NCBI GenBank assembly: GCA_020636135.1
Contig: JACJYK010000001.1
Location: forward strand, 916,501-980,500
DNA from: Lewinellaceae bacterium
GTDB lineage: Bacteria; Bacteroidota; Bacteroidia; Chitinophagales; Saprospiraceae
Direction: 5' to 3'
Length of the DNA: 64,000 bases
Position 1 is the stretch's first letter, and each line of letters begins with the position of its first letter. Below are positions 61,001 to 64,000 of this stretch, piece after piece. The translations under genes and the position numbers were made by a program. A model generated the notes under the pieces. It saw only the letters and a program-made list of their open reading frames with translations. It did not search any database and was not told the DNA's origin.

Positions 61001-64000
61001 TGGGTGTGACCGATCCGACGCCGGGCAACAACAGCGCCACGGATACGGACACGGCAGACCCGATGGCGGACCTGAGCATCACGAAGACGGACGGCAGCAC
61101 GACGTACACCCCAGGAGTCGGGGTGACCTACACAGTGGTGGTGAGCAATGCAGGCCCGAGTGATGCGGTAGGAGCTACGGTAGCGGATGTGGCACCGGCA
61201 GGTACGACGATTACGGGGTGGAGTGCAGTATTTGCGGGCGGTGCGACGGGCACGGCGAGTGGCAGTGGCAACATCAATGAGGCAGTAAATATCCCGAGCG
61301 GTGGCAGCATCACCTACACGATCAGTGTAAGTGTACCGAGCAGCCAGACGGGCGACTTAGTGAATACAGCCACGGTGACGGCGCCTAGTGGGGTGACCGA
61401 TCCGACGCCGGGCAACAACAGCGCCACGGATACGGACACGGCAGACCCGATGGCAGACCTGAGCATCACCAAGACGGACGGCAGTGCTACGTACACCCCA
61501 GGAGTAGGGGTGACCTATACGGTGGTGGTGAGCAATGCAGGCCCGAGCGATGCGATGGGAGCTACGGTAACGGATGTGGCACCGGCGGGGACGACGATTA
61601 CGGGGTGGAGTGCAGTATTTGCGGGCGGTGCGACGGGCACGGCGAGCGGCAGTGGCAACATCAATGAGCCAGTAACGATCCCGAGTGGGGATATGATCAC
61701 CTACACGATCAGTGTAAGTGTACCGAGCAGCCAGACGGGAGACTTAGTAAATACAGCCACGGTCACGGCGCCCAGTGGGGTGACCGACCCGACGCCGGGC
61801 AACAACAGCGCCACGGATACGGACACGGCAGACCCGATGGCCGACCTGAGCATTACGAAGACAGACGGCAGTGCAACCTACACGCCAGGAGTAGGGGTGA
61901 CCTATACGGTGGTGGTGAGCAATGCAGGCCCGAGTGATGCGATGGGTGCCACGGTCGCGGATGTGGCACCGGCGGGTACGACGATCACGGGCTGGAGTGC
62001 GGTGTTTGCGGGCGGTGCCACGGGCAATGCCAGCGGCAGCGGCGACATCAATGAGCCAGTAACGATCCCTAGTGGTGGCAGCATCACCTACACGGTCAAT
62101 GTAAGTGTACCGAGCAGCCAGACGGGAGACTTAGTGAATACAGCCACGGTAACAGCACCGATGGGTGTGACCGATCCGACGCCGGGCAACAACAGCGCCA
62201 CGGATACGGACACGGCAGACCCGATGGCCGACCTGAGTATTACGAAGACGGACGGCAGTGCAACCTACACGCCGGGAGTAGGGGTGACCTATACGGTGGT
62301 GGTGAGCAATGCAGGCCCGAGTGATGCGATGGGTGCCACGGTCGCGGATGTGGCACCGGCGGGTACGACGATCACGGGCTGGAGTGCGGTATTTGCGGGT
62401 GGTGCGACGGGCACGGCGAGTGGCAGTGGCAACATCAATGAGCCAGTAAATATCCCCAGTGGTGGCAGCATCACCTACACGATCAGTGTGAGTGTACCGA
62501 GCAGCCAGACGGGTGACTTAGTAAATACAGCGACGGTGACGGCGCCCAGTGGGGTGACCGATCCGACGCCGGGCAACAACAGCGCCACGGACACGGACAC
62601 GGCAGACCCGATGGCCGACCTGAGCATTACGAAGACGGACGGCAGTGCTACGTACACACCGGGAGTAGGGGTGACCTACACGGTGGTGGTGAGCAATGCA
62701 GGTCCTAGTGATGCAGTGGGAGCTACGGTAGCGGATGTGGCACCGGCGGGCACGACGATCACGGGCTGGAGTGCGGTGTTTGCGGGAGGAGCGACGGGCA
62801 CGGCCAGCGGCAGCGGTGACATCAATGAGCCAGTAAATATCCCGAGTGGTGGCAGCATCACGTACACGATCAGTGTGAGTGTACCGAGCAGCCAGACGGG
62901 CGACTTAGTGAATACCGCCACGGTGACGGCGCCCAGTGGGGTGACCGATCCGACGCCGGGTAACAACAGTGCGACGGACACGGATGTCGAATTTGGAATG
63001 GCAGATCTAAGCTTGGTAAAAACGGTTGATAATCCATTTCCGATTGTTGGAGAGATTGTAACCTTTACCATACAAATCGACAATTCCGGACCGAGTGATG
63101 CAACAAATGTAGCTGTAGAAGATCTCGTTCCTAATGGATATTTCAATATTACGAATATCAGCAACAGTGGTATGGAGTTGATGAGTACCATAGCCTGGAG
63201 TGGCTTGGTAATACCTGTTGGAAGCTTATCGCTGACATTTGATGCTACAGTGGATACTCCTGGAGTAGGTATTAATTATATAAACATTGCCAGAGTATCC
63301 GGAGCAGATCAATTTGACCCTGATTCAGATCCAAGCAATGCTGCCGACAGTAACCCGGGTAGCGGAATAGGATCAGTTGATCCGGATGGTAGTCAGGACC
63401 CCCTCGACGAAGATGATGGCGATGATGCTGAAGTCACTCCTCAATTATTCGATTTGGCATTGACAAAGACACTGGATATACTTTCCATCCCGGGCCCCTA
63501 TTTGCCTGGAGATACCATCCAATTCATATTTACTATTTATAACCAGGGGGATATCCCGGCAGATTCGGTTGCAATCATTGATTATTTACCATTCGGTTTA
63601 ACCTATGCAGATGGTGGAGTGGGATCCATGATGACATCCGGAGGGACACCGGTCCAAGTGACTTATTCAGGCGGAATTTTTGGAATAGATACCTTGCCTG
63701 CTGGCGATGAATTAAGCATAACTGCACGATTTAGGATTACACCCGGATTGATGATGCCATTTCTTACGAATGCTGCAGAAATTGCTTTTGCAAGTAACCC
63801 ACTTGGAGCGAATGACCTGGATAGCTGGGCAAACTCAATACCGGATGATGACGCTGGGGGCATGCCTGGTAGCCCTGCAGATGGATATATTTATGGCGAT
63901 GGGACCGGTGTTCCTGGAGATGGAGTTGCTGCTACGGATGAAGACGACCATGATTCTGAGAATGTTCCCGTGCTTCAATTCTTTGATCTGTCAATTGCGA
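46006..64000 (+). CDS. Giant secreted DUF11-repeat surface protein (3' end beyond window)
   Basis: From the ATG at 46006 a single frame stays open to the window end: 5998 codons. A signal peptide (MIITLFWVFGFVRTPILAQ) begins it. Residues about 30-500 form a non-repeated N-terminal region (VIVYDQWEDGYEADINNPVQ is typical of large DUF11 proteins). A DUF11-like domain starts near 515. Two copies of another beta-domain open with PCSLEF (657) and PCEIRL (1285); between them is a jelly-roll-like segment (about 825-1040). Further DUF11-like domains follow at about 1400-1660. Residues 1666-5664 are 31 tandem 129-residue units. Beyond are two diverged DUF11 domains and Asp-rich linkers (DEDDGDDAE). 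Such proteins are long rods on cell surfaces; export, probably by T9SS, is inferred because the C-terminus is not visible. Confidence 0.9.
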   Translation, partial: MSITNYVKSVMIITLFWVFGFVRTPILAQTYPVTFYVPLPEGEIRNTLYAINSATGNSITSVISLVTIEGNAVIVYDQWEDGYEADINNPVQSTTLVFGDGNPANGDLATPPSGLSCFPLCPAGDGPLPVGLILTFKNTMNAVPTRGNTPILFDGKDRISSNRSLSISRAAWSPTPGTVLAGAVEVVDTSAYGLSFVAPVGQNTANQYSMFERTDFYIMAAQNGTQVTIDVNGPAMAGGISTVTLNQGQGYCATQVLEGATIVATKPIQAHLITGDVGASYESRWFTLYPLDFADKVYYNPVASASNDDPTAVFLYNPNAAVISVNYNTTTGSGSFNIPAMQSYRFNVPVNSGVKFSGTNNFFAIAVVDADATNNLTHDWGLTLLPENYLTSSVVVGWGPGADDISGPVGPDANYSPIWVIAENATTIYVDWDGNPTTGANTDPNGNKYDQSFSVSAYQSIRLYDNVNNDNDQTGARIYTVDGTKIAAAWGQDPSVAVAGNPALDLGTTVSPSLVLEAFKKAQLVDGDADNLLDNGENIVYRIIVRNLSLRTATSIAVSDMLPTGLIYVPNSTIRYSSDPIFNNVSIPDMGTTTFPLDEGGIMLMDVKGGQIDTIEFQVTAALMAPFPEYVTNNASINSGDYNFMVDVDIPVDNNFTPCSLEFYTNNTYTTTTTNYQVNSTLYISTTIPYLLNAGTVNVTVENTSNGDLETVVLTESPAGSGIYLGSLPSSNATGGAQQDGTLLAKLGHSFTATYTNAQFANTCSANAIITPPVQTKPLYLSSDGSGTPDQDLDRIDPVTSGDMTTALSQTLSSGGGGSISAVQTLPLTAVEETNNNDNTTNFTHTAGNGSNKLLMVGIAVGNRDNSGTPPTVTSVTYGGTPLTLLGTRQSPGTSGSYDDDARSYIFYLINPASGPADIQINFSGNRGVVAQAVTFTGVDQIQPFRDFDPGPGTTYFLSDAGTNGQASLSIASTSGELVYSMWAGDQNGNEANPGSGQSTVFTGSTNQISGVASIESGTSPGNQTYSDQNTDWAIVGTSIRPAPAGVATTTFTQVPTMCDDFNLIAGTTITSTLYLNIVSGTMPATPSITGVLKANGSPVANLTTASYNSGTGILILTGTVSSNTTLTAGQALSLDVTTAQAGVTFQIRFDSQTYPSRIDIPTTTVISVDNQAVYDAPYPGGSTITSAFNGDLVYVRSTVSDPFGFNDITAMDLKITDPNSGMSTVSATSVATAGCTRTYEYAWQTPPSPEGDYDLQVTAKEGLENTIVDQAVTTINISKEDLGTPCEIRLFTDNTYSTITTNYDPSSTIYIEVVDADEDETGGMDMVSVVITTTNGDSETLTLIETGNSTGIFRSSIASNIGSAAADGIVNAPAGSQVYVTYTDPDNVLDVCPVTALINTPAPSITLSKSLITPMDGSATVGETVQFQIQISNTGATNITQLTLNDAFNPAELMYTMASITPDATASGSLTWNSSAYSFLPIPAGQTRTITVSFTAMAPAVPSINTASTSNGQDQNGTSISDHMDNAQVNITNPSVSIVKTRTSVNPASVGNQITYQIDIVNNGNTTLESLPLVDSYSDVCQSFASTTAPVSPTSAGGGVIIWNDLLPGLTTLAPMASLNFTVTFNAIMECTNTLNTASINGAVDVNFDLVPAIQDTALVTIISMADLSITKTDGSATYTPGVGVTYTVVVSNAGPSDAVGATVADIAPAGTTITGWSAVFAGGATGNASGSGDINEPVTIPSGGSITYTISVSVPSSQTGDLVNTATVTAPSGVTDPTPGNNSATDTDMQNSMADLSITKTDGSGTYTPGVGVTYTVVVSNAGPSDAVGATVADVAPAGTTITGWSAVFAGGATGNASGSGDISEPVTIPSGGSITYTVSVSVPSSQTGDLVNTATVTAPSGVTDPTPGNNSATDTDTADPMADLSITKTDGSATYTPGVGVTYTVVVSNAGPSDAMGATVADVAPAGTTITGWSAVFAGGATGNASGSGDINEPVTIPSGGSITYTVNVSVPSSQTGDLVNTATVTAPMGVTDPTPGNNSATDTDTADPMADLSITKTDGSATYTPGVGVTYTVVVSNAGPSDAVGATVADNAPAGTTITGWSAVFAGGATGNASGTGNISEPVTIPSGGSITYTVSVSVPSSLTGDLVNTATVTAPSGVTDPTGGNNSATDTDTADPMADLSITKTDGSATYTPGVGVTYTVVVSNAGPSDAVGATVADNAPAGTTITGWSAVFAGGATGNASGSGNINEPVNIPSGGSITYTISVSVPSSQTGDLVNTATVTAPMGVTDPTPGNNSATDTDMQNSMADLSMTKTDGSATYTPGVGVTYTVVVSNAGPSDAVGATVADIAPAGTTITGWSAVFAGGATGNASGTGNINEPVTIPSGSSITYTVSVSVPSSQTGDLVNTATVTAPSGVTDPTPGNNSATDTDMQNSMADLSITKTDGSGTYTPGVGVTYTVVVSNAGPSDAVGATVVDNAPAGTTITGWSAVFAGGATGNASGTGNINEPVTIPSGSSITYTISVSVPSSQTGDLVNTATVTAPSGVTDPTGGNNSATDTDTADPMAELSITKTDGSATYTPGVGVTYTVVVSNAGPSDAVGATVADVAPAGTTITGWSAVFAGGATGTASGSGDINEPVNIPSGGSITYTISVSVPSSQTGDLVNTATVTAPMGVTDPTPGNNSATDTDTADPMADLSITKTDGSATYTPGVGVTYTVVVSNAGPSDAVGATVADNAPAGTTITGWSAVFAGGATGTASGSGDISEPVTIPTGGSITYTVSLSVPSSLTGDLVNTATVTAPSGVTDPTPGNNSATDTDSQNSMADLGITKTDGSATYTPGVGVTYTVVVSNAGPSDAVGATVADNAPAGTTITGWSAVFAGGATGTASGSGDINEPVTIPSGGSITYTVSVSVPSSQTGDLVNTATVTAPMGVTDPTGGNNSATDTDTADPMADLSITKTDGSATYTPGVGVTYTVVVSNAGPSDAVGATVADIAPAGTTITGWSAVFAGGATGTASGSGNINEPVTIPSGGSITYTFSVSVPSSLTGDLVNTATVTAPMGVTDPTQGNNSATDTDSQNSMADLSITKTDGSATYTPGVGVTYTVVASNGGPSDAVGATVADVAPAGTTITGWSAVFAGGATGTASGSGNINEPVNIPSGGSITYTVSVSVPSSQTGDLVNTATVTAPSGVTDPTPGNNSATDTDTADPMADLSITKTDGSATYTPGVGVTYMVVVSNAGPSDAVGATVADVAPAGTTITGWSAVFAGGATGNASGSGDISEPVTIPSGGSITYTVSVSVPSSQTGDLVNTATVTAPSGVTDPTPGNNSATDTDTADPMADLSITKTDGSATYTPGVGVTYTVVVSNAGPSDAVGATVADNAPAGTTITGWSAVFAGGATGTANGTGNINEAVNIPSGGSITYTISVSVPSSQTGDLVNTATVTAPSGVTDPTPGNNSATDTDMQNSMADLSITKTDGSTTYTPGVGVTYTVVVSNAGPSDAVGATVADVAPAGTTITGWSAVFAGGATGTASGSGDISEPVTIPSGGSITYTVSVSVPSSQTGDLVNTATVTAPSGVTDPTPGNNSATDTDMQNSMADLSITKTDGSTTYTPGVGVTYTVVVNNAGPSDAVGATVADNAPAGTTITGWSAVFAGGATGTASGSGNINEPVNIPSGGSITYTVSVSVPSSQTGDLVNTATVTAPSGVTDPTPGNNSATDTDTADPMADLNITKTDGSTTYTPGVGVTYTVVVSNAGPSNAMGATVADVAPAGTTITGWSAVFAGGATGTASGSGDINEPVTIPSGGSITYTVSVSVPSSQTGDLVNTATVTAPMGVTDPTGGNNSATDTDTADPMADLSITKTDGSATYTPGVGVTYTVVVSNAGPSDAVGATVADIAPAGTTITGWSAVFAGGATGTASGSGNINEPVNIPSGGSITYTVSVSVPSSQTGDLVNTATVTAPSGVTDPTPGNNSATDMDTADPMADLNITKTDGSTTYTPGVGVTYTVVVSNAGPSNAMGATVADVAPAGTTITGWSAVFAGGATGTASGSGNINEPVTIPSGDMITYTINVSVPSSQTGDLVNTATVTAPMGVTDPTPGNNSATDTDTADPMADLSITKTDGSATYTPGVGVTYTVVVSNAGPSDAVGATVADNAPAGTTITGWSAVFAGGATGTASGSGDINEPVNIPSGGSITYTINVSVPSSQTGDLVNTATVTAPSGVTDPTPGNNSATDTDMQNSMADLSITKTDGSTTYTPGVGVTYTVVVSNAGPSDAVGATVADIAPAGTTITGWSAVFAGGATGNASGSGDINEPVTIPSGGSITYTVNVSVPSSQTGDLVNTATVTAPMGVTDPTPGNNSATDTDTADPMADLSITKTDGSATYTPGVGVTYTVVVSNAGPSDAVGATVADNAPAGTTITGWSAVFAGGATGTASGSGNINEPVNIPSGGSITYTISVSVPSSQTGDLVNTATVTAPSGVTDPTPGNNSATDTDTADPMADLSITKTDGSATYTPGVGVTYTVVVSNAGPSDAVGATVADVAPAGTTITGWSAVFAGGATGTASGSGNINEPVTIPSGGSITYTISVSVPSSQTGDLVNTATVTAPMGVTDPTPGNNSATDTDMQNSMADLSITKTDGSATYTPGVGVTYTVVVSNAGPSDAVGATVADNAPAGTMITGWSAVFAGGATGTASGSGNINEPVNIPSGGSITYTISVSVPSSQTGDLVNTATVTAPMGVTDPTPGNNSATDTDTADPMAELSITKTDGSATYTPGVGVTYTVVVSNAGPSNAVGATVADNAPAGTTITGWSAVFAGGATGTASGSGDINEPVNIPSGGSITYTVNVSVPSSQTGDLVNTATVTAPMGVTDPTPGNNSATDTDTADPMADLSITKTDGSTTYTPGVGVTYTVVVSNAGPSDVVGATVADNAPAGTTITGWSAVFAGGATGTASGSGDINEPVNIPSGGSITYTINVSVPSSQTGDLVNTATVTAPMGVTDPTPGNNSATDTDTADPMADLSITKTDGSTTYTPGVGVTYTVVVSNAGPSDAVGATVADVAPAGTTITGWSAVFAGGATGTASGSGNINEAVNIPSGGSITYTISVSVPSSQTGDLVNTATVTAPSGVTDPTPGNNSATDTDTADPMADLSITKTDGSATYTPGVGVTYTVVVSNAGPSDAMGATVTDVAPAGTTITGWSAVFAGGATGTASGSGNINEPVTIPSGDMITYTISVSVPSSQTGDLVNTATVTAPSGVTDPTPGNNSATDTDTADPMADLSITKTDGSATYTPGVGVTYTVVVSNAGPSDAMGATVADVAPAGTTITGWSAVFAGGATGNASGSGDINEPVTIPSGGSITYTVNVSVPSSQTGDLVNTATVTAPMGVTDPTPGNNSATDTDTADPMADLSITKTDGSATYTPGVGVTYTVVVSNAGPSDAMGATVADVAPAGTTITGWSAVFAGGATGTASGSGNINEPVNIPSGGSITYTISVSVPSSQTGDLVNTATVTAPSGVTDPTPGNNSATDTDTADPMADLSITKTDGSATYTPGVGVTYTVVVSNAGPSDAVGATVADVAPAGTTITGWSAVFAGGATGTASGSGDINEPVNIPSGGSITYTISVSVPSSQTGDLVNTATVTAPSGVTDPTPGNNSATDTDVEFGMADLSLVKTVDNPFPIVGEIVTFTIQIDNSGPSDATNVAVEDLVPNGYFNITNISNSGMELMSTIAWSGLVIPVGSLSLTFDATVDTPGVGINYINIARVSGADQFDPDSDPSNAADSNPGSGIGSVDPDGSQDPLDEDDGDDAEVTPQLFDLALTKTLDILSIPGPYLPGDTIQFIFTIYNQGDIPADSVAIIDYLPFGLTYADGGVGSMMTSGGTPVQVTYSGGIFGIDTLPAGDELSITARFRITPGLMMPFLTNAAEIAFASNPLGANDLDSWANSIPDDDAGGMPGSPADGYIYGDGTGVPGDGVAATDEDDHDSENVPVLQFFDLSIA
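51469..51866 (+). repeat. 398-bp block recurring 11 units downstream at 55726-56123
   Basis: Base-by-base reading shows no difference between the two copies, which are 4257 bp (11 units) apart, although neighbouring units differ at many sites. Flanking mismatches are at 51468 and 51867. Confidence 0.85.
54613..55096 (+). repeat. About 484-bp block recurring 7 units downstream (57322-57805)
   Basis: Two mismatches were found over the block (within the GVTDPT codons). The offset is 2709 bp, exactly 7 units. Both copies share rare variants such as the AACAATCCCGAG and GGGGGGCAAC forms. Confidence 0.8.
59269..59717 (+). repeat. 449-bp block recurring 8 units downstream (62365-62813)
   Basis: Only one mismatch (A/T at 59553) was found; the offset is 3096 bp, 8 units. 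The shared rare form GCGGGAGGAGCGACG confirms recent common origin. Confidence 0.85.

Larger units (their letters stand above)
51001..62997 (+). repeat. 31 tandem copies of a 387-bp DUF11-coding unit
   Basis: Units start with ATGGCnGA (MADLSITKT or close) at 51001 and then every 387 bp without a single insertion or deletion; the last ends at 62997 and 31 x 387 is exactly 11997. Each unit codes for 129 residues: an Ig-like DUF11 domain (YTPGVGVTYTVVVSNAGPS, APAGTTITGWSAVFAGG, VPSSQTGDLVNTATV) and an Asp/Asn-rich linker. Most differences are synonymous. The unit at 62998 (MADLSLVKTVDNP) is strongly diverged and ends the array. Sampled lines are 60-70% G+C against 37% in a sampled upstream line of the same gene. 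Confidence 0.97.

Noticed and set aside
51001..62997. Array considered as a CRISPR or satellite-type repeat
   Set aside because: Units are 387 bp, directly adjoining with no unique spacers, and stay in one reading frame throughout with mostly silent changes, so this is a coding repeat.

Overview
The window looks like chromosomal DNA of a Bacteroidota bacterium, probably of the Saprospiraceae/Saprospiria type (inference). The signs are: a large secreted protein with a type IX secretion (T9SS) type A C-terminal signal; long Cys-rich surface proteins with dockerin-like and DUF11 modules; the Bacteroidota form of GlmU-like protein; L31 of type B; few clear Shine-Dalgarno sequences; and several matches to the Bacteroidota -7 promoter element TAnnTTTG. 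I recognise no tRNA, rRNA, CRISPR array, transposase or phage gene.

Layout. 1-2.5 kb: a TonB-dependent receptor (minus strand, cut by the window edge) behind a TPP riboswitch, so probably an outer-membrane thiamin transporter. 2.6-7.1 kb: a two-gene NAD-dependent formate dehydrogenase. 7.1-8.7 kb: an SMP-30-like lipoprotein and a NadR-kinase-like ATPase, followed by a non-coding stretch with a promoter-like sequence, paired inverted repeats and a strong intrinsic terminator that belongs to no recognised gene (candidate small RNA). 9-10.6 kb: MlaF/MlaE lipid-transport ABC genes. 10.7-24 kb: housekeeping metabolism: two short-chain dehydrogenases, an NRDE protein, a long acyl-CoA dehydrogenase/oxidase, a spermidine-synthase-like methyltransferase, a GlmU-like nucleotidyltransferase, L31, YraN, glucose-6-phosphate and mannose-6-phosphate isomerases, DUF2853, exonuclease III and glycerol kinase. 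24.3-29.8 kb: an 1840-residue T9SS-secreted protein. 29.9-34.2 kb: a Trk/Ktr potassium uptake pair and an O-antigen-ligase-like protein with a TPR tail. 34.4-45.5 kb: a VPS10/BNR-repeat secreted protein, a methionine sulfoxide reductase cluster, EttA, an ECF sigma/anti-sigma/adhesin-like trio, a DUF1080 lipoprotein and a DUF4038 glycoside hydrolase. Three of these genes (VPS10, DUF1080, DUF4038) are each broken by the apparent loss of one base from a C/G run. In each case restoring one base gives a full-length family member, which points to consensus error more than to decay.

46.0-64.0 kb is one uninterrupted plus-strand reading frame that runs off the window: at least 5998 codons of a secreted giant adhesin-like protein. 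At its heart lie exactly 31 head-to-tail copies of a 387-bp (129-residue) DUF11-type unit, 51001-62997, with no length change in any copy. The array is far richer in G+C than the rest of the same gene, and blocks of about 400-490 bp recur at offsets of 7, 8 and 11 units, a trace of repeated multi-unit duplication or gene conversion. This giant repeat gene and the candidate small RNA near 8.7-9.0 kb are the most unusual parts of the window.
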